Notes: generated from the letters alone by a model not told the origin. Shown: positions 1 to 7,460, counted from the stretch's first letter. The stretch: DNA of 9,319 nucleotides from Clostridiaceae bacterium (GCA_012798865.1 JAAZMK010000011.1:1-9319), one strand, 5' to 3'. Numbers and translations are program-made.

Positions 1-1220
1 CGTACGTTTTGATGACTTCCGCGGGATTCCAGCTGCTCTCGCCGATAGTGAATGCTGTTGCCATGCCTATTGCATCGCTGTTGACGGTATTTACTTACGC
101 GATGACAATCATGCTTTCCGTGATTCCTGCGAAGGCGTGTTTGTTGATGAAGGCGGGTACCTTCTTTGCCTGCTTGCTTGATCCCGGGACGAGGATATTT
201 CATCAATTGGCGCGACAGACGGCATCTTTCAGAGGTACATACATTCCTGTCAAATGGATCGCTCCGGCATTACTGATGGCGATTCTGGGCTATCTGCTAT
301 TTAACCGAAGGACGAGCCCTTATAGAAGCATATGTATCGCGATCTCTGTCATAACGTTTGGGTTAGCGATATCGATGGTCTGCATAGCGGATCGGAGGAA
401 AGAGTGGCGCGTCATCTTTCTCGATGTCGGTCAGGGGGATGCGACGTTAGTGGTCTCTCCTGAAGGCTATACTTGTCTTATCGACGGCGGTGATTGTGGT
501 CGCGGTTACGATACGATTTTGCCCGTTGTTCGCTTGCATTCATTGCGCAAGATCGATCTTGCCATTTTGACACATGCGCATGGCGACCATGCTTACGGCA
601 TTGTGGAGCTTCTCAACTGCGGCATGATCGACCGATTATGTTTACCTGTTACATCTCATCGATCATCTCGTATTACGAGCGAAAATGACTGGGAAAGCGA
701 TTTGACGGACATACTTCTTGATACGGCACGTGAATCCGGAGTCACATGCTTTTCACTAAAAGCCGGCGATCACTTGGAACTTGGTTCGATAACTGCCGAT
801 GTCTATTATCCCGAAGAGGATCGTGAGAATCTTGACCTGAACGATGATTCGCTCGTCCTTCGATTTGATATGGGCGGGTTTAAGATATTGTTTACAGGCG
901 ATTTGACGGAAGAAGGGGAAAGGCAATTAGTTCGTCAGCGATGTGAATTGTCTGCTGATTTGCTGCATGTATCGCATCACGGTTCGAAGAGTTCAAGTTC
1001 GGCGTCCTTTCTCAAATCGGTTTCCCCGAGCGTCTCGGTTATCTCCGTCGGAAAAGAGAATCGTTTTTCGCACCCACACGTGTCGGTGCTGCAAAGGCTC
1101 AAGGATATCGGGTCGGACGTCTTCAGGACAGACCGCTCGGGAGCGCTCATCTTGAACATCAGGAATGGAAAGGGTACGATAACAGAGTGGATTGCACCGT
1201 TTGAGGGAGGATCAGAGTGA
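1..1220 (+). CDS. comEC: ComEC/Rec2 DNA internalisation protein, C-terminal part (5' truncated by window)
   Basis: ComEC forms the inner-membrane channel that carries single-stranded DNA into the cell during natural transformation. The reading frame is open to the left edge, so the true start lies outside the window. The visible part begins with the last membrane helices of the competence domain (about the first 125 residues, with hydrophobic runs and short loops). It then enters a metallo-beta-lactamase-fold domain: LDVGQGDA, a DGG motif, the metal-binding HAHGDH at nt 573-590, a LFTGD motif, and a late VSHHGSKSS segment followed by SHPH. This order is typical of the ComEC C-terminal domain, proposed to degrade the non-transported strand. 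The metal ligands appear intact. The stop overlaps the holA start by 4 nt (GTGA), a pairing common in Bacillota. Family assignment is secure; whether the organism is transformable cannot be seen here. Confidence 0.93.
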   Translation, partial: YVLMTSAGFQLLSPIVNAVAMPIASLLTVFTYAMTIMLSVIPAKACLLMKAGTFFACLLDPGTRIFHQLARQTASFRGTYIPVKWIAPALLMAILGYLLFNRRTSPYRSICIAISVITFGLAISMVCIADRRKEWRVIFLDVGQGDATLVVSPEGYTCLIDGGDCGRGYDTILPVVRLHSLRKIDLAILTHAHGDHAYGIVELLNCGMIDRLCLPVTSHRSSRITSENDWESDLTDILLDTARESGVTCFSLKAGDHLELGSITADVYYPEEDRENLDLNDDSLVLRFDMGGFKILFTGDLTEEGERQLVRQRCELSADLLHVSHHGSKSSSSASFLKSVSPSVSVISVGKENRFSHPHVSVLQRLKDIGSDVFRTDRSGALILNIRNGKGTITEWIAPFEGGSE

Positions 1221-2263
1221 GACAAATCGTGAACAAACACATGGATTATAAGGAGCTCACGGCTGATCTTGCGCGTGCTGCGGATCGACCCGCATACATT
1301 CTTTGTGGGGAGGAGATATATCTTCTTCAACAGATACGCCAGCATCTCTTGGAAGAACTTATCACGCCAGGATGTGAACTACTTGACAGAGTCAACATCG
1401 CAGGGGATGGCAATGCGCGCTCAATCGACTGGCAGCGCATTATGGCGGAGATGAAGACGCCTCCCTTTCTCTCTACAAGAAAAGTAATTTCGCTTACGAG
1501 GACAGGTTTGTTTTCGTCTTCTTTTGCTACAGATCAGGAGGCGGAGGAACTTGGGGAGTTGTTGACACATGTTCCGGAATTCTGTTGCTTAATTTTTCTT
1601 GAAGAAGACGTCGTCTACAATAATAAGTTGCTTCGACGGATGCGTGAGGCAGGAGCTGTTTCTGCAAAGCTCGATAGACAGAATATGAATGACTTGATGC
1701 GGTGGGTGGCAGGGCTCTGTGGCAGAGAAAACCTTCGCATCACAAGAGAGGCCGCTGAATCGCTTATTTTGCGTTGTGAGTCGTCCATGTCCGATCTTGC
1801 AAGTGAGTTGTCGACGGTGTTTCTATTTTATCAATACACTGGCAAGGAAGATATTCACACGGAGGACATTGATTTTCTTTGCAGAGAGGATATGACGGGC
1901 AAAATATTCGATCTGACGGATGCGATAGCGGAGCGCAGAATTGATGCAGCGTTGCGTATGATTGATGTCTTTCGCGAGCGTCGAGAGCCGCCGCTTTACA
2001 TCCTGACGATGTTGGCGCGCCAATCGCGTGATCTGATGATCGCAAAAGAGGTCGGGGAAACAGAGGGGATTATCGCTTCCGGGGTGACAAAGAGCTTATT
2101 TTATGCGCGTAAATTGCTGAGGCAAGCGACAAGATTCTCGATGGAGAAACTTGAAAGCATGTTGGAGGGGTGCTTTCAAGCCGATTTTGCAATCAAAACG
2201 GGACGGATGGATGACCAAGATGCCGTCACCGTACTTGTTATTCGGGCATGTGAAGCAGGTTAG
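1217..2263 (+). CDS. holA: DNA polymerase III, delta subunit
   Basis: Delta is the clamp-loader subunit that opens the sliding clamp so that it can be loaded on primed DNA. The 348-residue product has the usual family length. It begins with the family's N-terminal signature (PAYILCGEEIYLL, residues about 25-37), followed by a degenerate AAA+ domain. A middle segment (LIFLEEDVVYNNKLLRRM) matches the delta stretch before the lid domain. The C-terminal collar carries DLTDAIAERR and a PPLYILTMLARQ motif. The GTG at 1217 is chosen because GGGAGG (1205-1210) sits 6 nt upstream; an in-frame ATG at 1241 is the alternative and would remove 8 residues. It is translationally coupled to comEC. In many Bacillota rpsT follows holA; none is seen here. 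Nothing suggests damage. Confidence 0.93.
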   Translation: MRQIVNKHMDYKELTADLARAADRPAYILCGEEIYLLQQIRQHLLEELITPGCELLDRVNIAGDGNARSIDWQRIMAEMKTPPFLSTRKVISLTRTGLFSSSFATDQEAEELGELLTHVPEFCCLIFLEEDVVYNNKLLRRMREAGAVSAKLDRQNMNDLMRWVAGLCGRENLRITREAAESLILRCESSMSDLASELSTVFLFYQYTGKEDIHTEDIDFLCREDMTGKIFDLTDAIAERRIDAALRMIDVFRERREPPLYILTMLARQSRDLMIAKEVGETEGIIASGVTKSLFYARKLLRQATRFSMEKLESMLEGCFQADFAIKTGRMDDQDAVTVLVIRACEAG

Positions 2264-2314
2264 TTTTGTCTAGTTGTTGTGTTCATTGAGAGAGTCAAGA
2301 ACGGAGACAATGCG

Positions 2315-3043
2315 ATGCGTCGGAATTGTACTACAACACCTGATAACCGTTTGATGGATGCCTCTCTGACGATGAAGGATATTCCCGAGTCGGAGCGACC
2401 ATACGAGAAGGCGGAGAGCAAGGGTGTGCGTACGCTGACAAATGCTGAGTTGATTGCTGTTTTACTCACGACGGGACGCACTGGTGAAACTGCCGTTCAG
2501 ACCGCGCAAAAAGCCCTCTTGATGAGTGGCGGTCTCTCGGGGCTTCTCGATACGAGTCTTGAGGAGTTGCAAGAAGTACCGGGAATCGGTCGCGTCAAGT
2601 CCATCCGTATTCTGGCTGCGCTGGAATTGGGTCAGCGAGCCGTTTCTGATAGACAGCGGGAGACGCGCGCTTCCGCTGATAGTCCGGACGATGTGATTCG
2701 TTACGTTGAGGCGAGCATGCGTTACCTGCCTCGAGAGGAGTTCCACGTATTGCTCTTAGATACGAGAAATCGCATCATCAAGTCAGTCAGAATTTCCCAA
2801 GGCGGACTTGCTTCCGCCGTTATCCATCCTCGTGATATTTTTCGCGAGGCGGTTAAAGCCAATGCGGCGTCGATCGTACTTGTCCATAATCATCCGAGCG
2901 GGGATTCCGCACCGTCGAGAGCGGATGTGGAATCGACGCGAAAATTCACGAGACTCGGGAACATGATGGGCATCCCTGTGCTTGACCACATCATAGTCGG
3001 TGCCGAGTCATCATCCAGTTTTAAGCGCCTCGGACTTTTCTAA
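2315..3043 (+). CDS. radC: RadC family JAB/MPN-domain protein
   Basis: RadC (UPF0758) proteins were once thought to act in DNA repair, but their role is not settled. The product of 242 residues has an N-terminal UPF0758 domain (DIPESERPYEK, then LTNAELIAVLL), a helix-hairpin-helix motif (VPGIG, residues 88-92) and a C-terminal JAMM metalloprotease-like domain with HNHPSGD at residues 191-197 and a following Asp (D204), so the zinc ligands look complete. I chose the ATG at 2315 because GGAG (2303-2306) lies 8 nt upstream; the frame stays open to a GTG at 2279, which would add 12 residues but lacks a good ribosome binding site. The N-terminus is still about 15-20 residues longer than usual; an internal ATG at 2372 would give the standard length but has no visible binding site. 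The gene usually precedes mreB in Clostridia, whereas here mreC comes next. Confidence 0.92.
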   Translation: MRRNCTTTPDNRLMDASLTMKDIPESERPYEKAESKGVRTLTNAELIAVLLTTGRTGETAVQTAQKALLMSGGLSGLLDTSLEELQEVPGIGRVKSIRILAALELGQRAVSDRQRETRASADSPDDVIRYVEASMRYLPREEFHVLLLDTRNRIIKSVRISQGGLASAVIHPRDIFREAVKANAASIVLVHNHPSGDSAPSRADVESTRKFTRLGNMMGIPVLDHIIVGAESSSSFKRLGLF

Positions 3044-3059
3044 CGCGTTTTTTCTTTTT
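3023..3059 (+). terminator. possible weak intrinsic terminator after radC
   Basis: A short stem (AAGCGC at 3023-3028 with GCGTTT at 3045-3050, one G-U pair) overlaps the radC stop and leads into two T runs (3048-3053 and 3055-3059). The T tract is convincing, but the stem is short and its loop long (16 nt), so this is only a weak candidate. It fits the change to a new promoter just downstream. Confidence 0.25.
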
Positions 3060-3123
3060 CATACAGAGTTGTCTCTGATGACTATATGTGGCAGAGGTGA
3101 ACCCTTAGTCCGGGATGGCATAG

Positions 3124-3132
3124 TGATATAAT
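3124..3132 (+). promoter_or_regulatory. extended -10 promoter for mreC-mreD-mrdA
   Basis: TGATATAAT contains a perfect TATAAT hexamer (3127-3132) preceded by the TG of an extended -10 element (3124-3125). No good -35 hexamer is present at 16-18 nt upstream (the region reads CTTAGTC), which is tolerated by extended -10 promoters. Transcription would begin near 3139, leaving a leader of about 85 nt before mreC. This would make the wall-elongation genes independent of radC. Confidence 0.6.
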
Positions 3133-3224
3133 GCTTTTACTGCACGAGAAGAAGTCGATATTTACATTGCGCGTATCATCATTCCGTGTTGAGTATGACT
3201 GTAATTTAAGAAAGGTTGACCGCT

Positions 3225-4073
3225 ATGAAACGTCGCGTCCCGCGTGTAATGGTGATCGTGATTGTTACCGTTGCGTTACTTGCTTTATTCATACTAACCG
3301 CGCTTCCCGGAGCGACCCGGTCGCGTTTGGGTGACTTTTTCGGGGGTATCTTTGAGCCTTTAACGAAGACCTTTAAAAAAGCGATTGATGGGATAGGAAG
3401 TTTTTTCACGGCTGTCAGAGACAATAGAGATCTGAAAATTCGAATCGGTGAGCTGGAAGATGAAGTAGGCAGGCTTAATCGCGAGATCGTTGACAATAAT
3501 GAAAAAGTGAAAGCATACGAAGAGCTCAAGGAGGCTCTCAATCTCGTCACGAAATTTGATGATTCCAAGGTGCTGGGTTCCGTTATTCTCAATGAAGCAC
3601 TCGGACCTTATCATGATCTCATGCGGATTAAGGCGGGACGCAAACACGGACTTGATGCGAGCGTTACCTCTTACCCCGTTGTTGATCGTCATTCCGCACT
3701 TGTAGGTCGTGTTCATTCAACGGAAACTTACTCAAGTAAGGTGTTGCCGCTGTTACATGAGGCTTTTTCCGTAAGTGCACGTGTTGATGGGAGCTACCGC
3801 TCAACCTTTCGGGTGCGCGGCGACGTTTTGCTGCGTGAGCAGGGGTTGTGCCTTGGAGACAATATTCCTGAAGGCACGCCTCTGAAAGTCGGCGACCTGA
3901 TTGTTACCTCGGGTGAGGGCGGTATTTTCCCGGGCGGTATTCCAATCGGCGAAGTCGTTTCGTTGCAGTCGAGCGAAGACGGAAAAATTGTGACATGTTC
4001 CATCAAACCGATTTGCGACTTTGACAACCTAAACTATGTGTTCGTTATTGTGGAGAGTGAGCATGAATCTTGA
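3225..4073 (+). CDS. mreC: rod shape-determining protein MreC
   Basis: MreC is a bitopic membrane protein that links the elongasome to the wall and is thought to activate PBP2. The 282-residue product has a basic N-terminus (MKRRVPR), one membrane helix at about residues 8-28, a coiled coil at about 65-108 rich in charged heptads (IGELEDEVGRL), and an extracytoplasmic beta domain from about 115 to 278. That domain carries the family features PVVDRHSALVGRV and GDLIVTSGEGGIFPGGIPIG. The ATG at 3225 is preferred, with AAAGG (3211-3215) 9 nt upstream; a TTG three codons earlier is less likely. It overlaps mreD by 11 nt. The usual upstream partner mreB is absent. Confidence 0.95.
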   Translation: MKRRVPRVMVIVIVTVALLALFILTALPGATRSRLGDFFGGIFEPLTKTFKKAIDGIGSFFTAVRDNRDLKIRIGELEDEVGRLNREIVDNNEKVKAYEELKEALNLVTKFDDSKVLGSVILNEALGPYHDLMRIKAGRKHGLDASVTSYPVVDRHSALVGRVHSTETYSSKVLPLLHEAFSVSARVDGSYRSTFRVRGDVLLREQGLCLGDNIPEGTPLKVGDLIVTSGEGGIFPGGIPIGEVVSLQSSEDGKIVTCSIKPICDFDNLNYVFVIVESEHES

Positions 4074-4638
4074 CGCCACAATTTGGAGACGCATAGCAGT
4101 CTATCTGCCCGGATTGTTTTTAGCGGCATTGATCCAAACATTGTCGAGCCTATCGAGAGCGCTGATTTCACCTGATTTGCTATTTCTTTTTCCTTTGTTT
4201 GCGGGTCTGTGGACCGGTGGCTACGACGGTTTTGTGACGGGAATGGTTGCCGGTTTCCTACGTGATTACATGGCGGGAAGAGGGTACGGCGTGGGGATGC
4301 TGGCAGGAATGTTTATCGGTCTTATCGCCGGATTAGTCGCCAGCGAGGGCTGGCAACAGTACGCACTTCGCGGGAGTATCCTCGTCGTTGTGACCACTTG
4401 GCTCGACGAAATGATCATGTCTTTTCTAAGGTGGCTTCTCCCGATGGGAGATTTTAGGACTCCACTAGGTTTGATTTGGAAGAGCGCGCTTTCGCACTCT
4501 CCTGCAAAGCTGCTCTCCAACATCATCGGCGCTATGGTGCTTACGGGGTATTTGTCAATTGCATTTTATCGTCGTAAATCGAAACGCGAGAAAGATGACG
4601 GCATAGGGGATGTGAGAGGCGGTGAGTCGCTTGCGTGA
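4063..4638 (+). CDS. mreD: rod shape-determining protein MreD
   Basis: MreD is a small polytopic membrane protein of the elongasome. The 191-residue product is very hydrophobic, with about five membrane segments (around LPGLFLAALIQ, LLFLFPLFAGL, GMLAGMFIGLIAGL, SILVVVTTWL and IIGAMVLTGYL) and a basic tail (YRRKSKREK). The segment GFVTGMVAGFLRDYMAG is typical of the family. The frame is open to an ATG at 4036, but the ATG at 4063 has GGAG 7 nt upstream (4052-4055) and gives the usual length. The start lies inside the mreC end and the stop lies inside mrdA, so all three are likely translated as a coupled set. Confidence 0.92.
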   Translation: MNLDATIWRRIAVYLPGLFLAALIQTLSSLSRALISPDLLFLFPLFAGLWTGGYDGFVTGMVAGFLRDYMAGRGYGVGMLAGMFIGLIAGLVASEGWQQYALRGSILVVVTTWLDEMIMSFLRWLLPMGDFRTPLGLIWKSALSHSPAKLLSNIIGAMVLTGYLSIAFYRRKSKREKDDGIGDVRGGESLA

Positions 4639-6943
4639 CGCGAATGATAAAACGCCTGAATGGGTACCGCTATCACAGAACACATCGATAAGACGCGCGC
4701 AAAAAGGTCGCTCATGGACACCATTATTCAAGGGGAATCGTTTTGCGTTGTTGGCGGGAGTTCTCGTGATCATGCTTCTTCTCATTCTCATAAGGACAAG
4801 TTCACTTCAGATATTTAGTCGTGGGGAGATTAGTGTCTTGGAGACGGTTGGGAGTGCCGGAGAAATTGTTTTGGAGGCTCCGCGCGGTGACATTGTCGAT
4901 AGAAACGGACGACCGCTCGCCGTCAGTGACGCTATTCATCGCGTTTCTCTAATCTCGACTGGCATGACGAATGCTCAGTTGAACCGTTTTCTTCTTGACG
5001 TCGCCATTCTTTTCGATGAATTTGACTGTTCATTTCGAAGTCCCCTGCTCAAATGGTTCGATATTCCATTGGATATGCAAGGTGAAAATCTGTTGGCGAG
5101 AGATCAATCGTTAAGTTTTGTGTTTCGTCAACCCTTGGAAGATATTATTCGGTGGCAGACGGATCCGAATGTTTTAAATCTCGTTGATCCCGAAAAAGCG
5201 ACTACGGCTCAAAAGATGAAACGTGTCGTGCGGGAGAGACCCGATGAATTTTTCGACTATCTTCTGTTTGATTACTTTCAAATTGAACCGGATCGCACAT
5301 CGGGGAGCAGACTTTATTCAGACGGTGAAGCATTTCTTATTATGCAGTTGCGCTACTTGATACTTGAGAATAACTGGCTTTTTTCAAATCGCCAGCCGAT
5401 CACGTTATCTGAATCCGTCCCCGCATCGATGTCTGCTCGTCTCATAGAACAAAATTACCGTTATCCCGGTCTTATCGTGACACAACAATATCAACGACGG
5501 TATACCGACGACAGCCGCTATATCGGTCACGCTTTGGGTTATATAGGCGCCATATCCGCGAATGAATACGCAAGATTGCAATCAGTCGGATACGGGATAA
5601 ACGATATGATCGGGAAGACGGGTGTGGAGCAGGCTGCAGATCGTTATTTGAGAGGCGTGAATGGTCTCGCGACGTTTCAGACGTGGCAGCAAGATCAGTT
5701 GACTTCTCCCGTATTGGTGCCGGGTGAGGTTCAAACCCTGCCGATTCCCGGGAACGAAGTGAAGATGACGATCGATCTGAAATTGCAAAAGCGTGCTCTC
5801 GAAGAGCTGGAACGCAAGATACTCGAATTTCGCGGGAGCACACACAAGGATAGGGTGATGGAAGCGCCTGGCGGTTGCGTCGTCGTGCTTGATGCGAAGA
5901 CGGGTGCCGTTCTCGTCAATGCCAACTACCCAAACTTCGATCCGTCTGATTTCATCAATCAAACTCGTGATCCCGACGCGGCAAGGCGTGTTCGCAGTAT
6001 GTTGACCGATACGAAATACCGCCCGCTTCTCAACCGCGCAATTGCCGAAACTTATACGCCGGGGTCAACTTTCAAAGCTTTCTCAGGTATGGCGGCTTTG
6101 GAGGCGGGTGTCGTGACATCGAACAATCAGGTTCGGACGTGTCGCGGCAGCCAGGAAATTGGCGGAATAAAATGGCATTGTTACAAGAAGTACGGACATG
6201 GCAATCTTACGTTCGCTCGCGGCATGGCAACGAGCTGCAATTTGTATTTCTTTCAAAATGCGGTGCTGACGGGTATCGATACGATCAGTGAGACAGCGCG
6301 CAGGGTTGGCTTAGGCGAGAATCCGGGATTGGATATCAGCGGTGGTGTTTCCGGTATCAGACCTTCCCGTGCCGTTAAAAAACAGTTGAATGCGAGACCT
6401 GAAGATCAGCGGTGGTTTATCGCCGATACATGCCAGACATCGATCGGGCAGTTTTATAACAGTTATACGATGATGGAAATGGCTCGCGGAGTGACGGGAC
6501 TTGCGACGAATTACCTTGTGACTCCTCATTTTATTAAAGAAATCGTATCTCCTGACGGAACGGTACTCGTTCCGGAGAAGATCGAGCGCGTACCTATCGG
6601 GTTTAAAGAGCAGAGCGTAAAAATGTTGCGGGATGCGATGATCTCCCTATCGAAAGATATGGGCAACCGAACAGGTCGCCTGTTGCACGATTTCCCGTAT
6701 CCTGTAGCATGTAAAACGGGTACAGCGGAAGCGTTCAACGAAAAAATGGAGCCGATCTCAAATTCTGTTTTTGTCTGTTTTGCACCTGCGTATGACCCGG
6801 AGATCGTCATTGCACACGCAATTTCCGATGGTGCGTACGGCGAATATTCCTCCGATATCTCGTATCGTATTTTGTGTGAATATTTCGGTGTGGAGCCGAC
6901 ACATGCGCGGATGGGCAATTTTGACACGTATAGGGGACGATAA
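4622..6943 (+). CDS. mrdA: penicillin-binding protein 2 (class B transpeptidase, elongation)
   Basis: PBP2 cross-links peptidoglycan during lateral wall growth together with MreC, MreD and the RodA glycosyltransferase. The 773-residue product has a cytoplasmic tail, one membrane helix (about residues 41-59), and a PBP dimerisation domain starting with PRGDIVDRNGRPLA. The transpeptidase domain has all three catalytic motifs: S482-T-F-K485, S538-C-N540 and K698-T-G-T701. It is longer than the roughly 630-residue proteobacterial enzyme because of an acidic, helical insertion of roughly 130 residues in the dimerisation domain (residues about 110-245), a feature of clostridial PBP2. The GTG at 4622 gives a 17-nt overlap with mreD; its ribosome binding site is poorly spaced (AGGGGA 11 nt away or GAGG 2 nt away), and a TTG at 4631 is an alternative. 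rodA, its usual partner, is not in the window. Confidence 0.94.
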   Translation: MSRLRDANDKTPEWVPLSQNTSIRRAQKGRSWTPLFKGNRFALLAGVLVIMLLLILIRTSSLQIFSRGEISVLETVGSAGEIVLEAPRGDIVDRNGRPLAVSDAIHRVSLISTGMTNAQLNRFLLDVAILFDEFDCSFRSPLLKWFDIPLDMQGENLLARDQSLSFVFRQPLEDIIRWQTDPNVLNLVDPEKATTAQKMKRVVRERPDEFFDYLLFDYFQIEPDRTSGSRLYSDGEAFLIMQLRYLILENNWLFSNRQPITLSESVPASMSARLIEQNYRYPGLIVTQQYQRRYTDDSRYIGHALGYIGAISANEYARLQSVGYGINDMIGKTGVEQAADRYLRGVNGLATFQTWQQDQLTSPVLVPGEVQTLPIPGNEVKMTIDLKLQKRALEELERKILEFRGSTHKDRVMEAPGGCVVVLDAKTGAVLVNANYPNFDPSDFINQTRDPDAARRVRSMLTDTKYRPLLNRAIAETYTPGSTFKAFSGMAALEAGVVTSNNQVRTCRGSQEIGGIKWHCYKKYGHGNLTFARGMATSCNLYFFQNAVLTGIDTISETARRVGLGENPGLDISGGVSGIRPSRAVKKQLNARPEDQRWFIADTCQTSIGQFYNSYTMMEMARGVTGLATNYLVTPHFIKEIVSPDGTVLVPEKIERVPIGFKEQSVKMLRDAMISLSKDMGNRTGRLLHDFPYPVACKTGTAEAFNEKMEPISNSVFVCFAPAYDPEIVIAHAISDGAYGEYSSDISYRILCEYFGVEPTHARMGNFDTYRGR

Positions 6944-6956
6944 TCCGATAAATCGC

Positions 6957-6985
6957 TTGTCTCGTCGTGATAATTTGTATACAAT
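6957..6985 (+). promoter_or_regulatory. sigma-A-type promoter for the mgsA-like/MBL operon
   Basis: TTGTCT (6957-6962, 4 of 6 consensus matches) is separated by exactly 17 nt from TACAAT (6980-6985, 5 of 6). The start site would be near 6992, giving a leader of about 75 nt before the ATG at 7068. It lies just beyond the mrdA stop, and no terminator is visible between, so read-through from mrdA is also possible. Confidence 0.55.
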
Positions 6986-6990
6986 GTATA
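6975..6990. promoter_or_regulatory. overlapping palindromes on the -10 region (candidate operator)
   Basis: A perfect 10-bp palindrome TTGTATACAA (6975-6984) overlaps a second inverted repeat, TATAC-AAT-GTATA (6978-6990). Together they cover the -10 hexamer TACAAT and reach nearly to the predicted start site, the usual place for a repressor. The first palindrome equals the core of the Bacillus subtilis GntR operator as I recall it, so a GntR-family regulator is one possibility. No regulator gene is in the window, and AT-rich promoters can form such palindromes by chance. Confidence 0.4.
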
Positions 6991-7024
6991 TGTTGCGGAT
7001 TTATATTTTTCGTTGACGGAGAGG

Positions 7025-7055
7025 AGGCTCTACGCACATTTTGCGCAGGCAGCCT
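7025..7055 (+). other. possible leader hairpin between a strong SD-like run and the mgsA-like start
   Basis: AGGCT (7025-7029) can pair with AGCCT (7051-7055), and inside it CGCA (7033-7036) can pair with TGCG (7041-7044). The 5' arm shares bases with GGAGAGGAGG (7018-7027), a strong Shine-Dalgarno-like run with no ATG at proper spacing; only a TTG at 7041 follows. The start used is probably the ATG at 7068 with GAAGG (7056-7060). The structure may influence translation or be incidental. Confidence 0.25.
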
Positions 7056-7067
7056 GAAGGTGTAAAT

Positions 7068-7460
7068 ATGAAGATAATTTTACTGGCTGACACGTCGAGG
7101 AACGAATTACTTGTTAATTTTTGTATTGCCTATCAGCAGATTTTGGCAAAACATGAGTTGGTGTCTCCGATTAACACGGCGCGTTTGATTGAGGAAGCGA
7201 CTTCATTGAAGCTGGAACGCTTCTCTGCCGATGCGTTCAGTGTCTACAGTCAACTCGCTTCAATCGCCCTTTACAACGAAATAGACGCTTTGATTTGCCT
7301 GAGGGACCCCGGTATTCCCGTTCCGGATTCTCAGCACCGCATGTTTCAGGCTTGCGATACAAACAGCATTCCTTACGCAACGAATACGGCTACCGCGGAA
7401 ATTCTCATTCTTGCCATTAGCAGGGGCGATTTAGACTGGCGCGAGTTGGTTCGTTCATGA
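7068..7460 (+). CDS. methylglyoxal synthase-like protein lacking the catalytic motifs
   Basis: The family enzyme converts dihydroxyacetone phosphate to methylglyoxal and phosphate. This 130-residue product is clearly related: NFCIAYQQILAKHEL, ARLIEEAT, YNEIDALI, RDP (79-81), ATNTATAEIL and RGDLDWREL match clostridial MgsA, including its C-terminal end. The active site does not match. Against the family pattern recalled from memory, the N-terminal catalytic HD is D8-T9, the phosphate-binding GTTG is I35-N-T-A38, the GGD nucleophile region is S-V-Y60, and the PHxPDV segment is shortened to VPDSQH; only the Asp of RDP remains. It is therefore unlikely to make methylglyoxal and may be a binding or regulatory protein. 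The frame is clean, with GAAGG 7 nt before the ATG, so it is expressed rather than a pseudogene. It overlaps the next gene by 4 nt. A TTG start at 7041 would add 9 residues. Confidence 0.8.
   Translation: MKIILLADTSRNELLVNFCIAYQQILAKHELVSPINTARLIEEATSLKLERFSADAFSVYSQLASIALYNEIDALICLRDPGIPVPDSQHRMFQACDTNSIPYATNTATAEILILAISRGDLDWRELVRS

Noticed and set aside
3070..3101. Hairpin with a CTCTG/CAGAG stem after radC
   Set aside because: The stem has only five Watson-Crick pairs before a run of G-U pairs and is not followed by T residues, so it is not a terminator; no riboswitch class fits.
3131..3334. Short + strand frame in the radC-mreC gap (67 residues)
   Set aside because: It begins in the promoter region, has no ribosome binding site, and overlaps the mreC start in another frame.
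5472..5962. Pair of overlapping minus-strand frames of about 125 residues
   Set aside because: Both are antisense to well-conserved mrdA sequence, are rich in Arg and Ser as expected of shadows, and lack ribosome binding sites.
6526..6984. Minus-strand open frame of 152 residues
   Set aside because: It lies antisense to the PBP2 transpeptidase domain, which has all catalytic motifs; the antisense product has no recognisable domain.
7068..7460. Reading the mgsA-like gene as a pseudogene
   Set aside because: There is no frameshift or early stop, the C-terminus is complete, and it has a promoter, a ribosome binding site and a coupled downstream gene; the changes are concentrated in active-site motifs.
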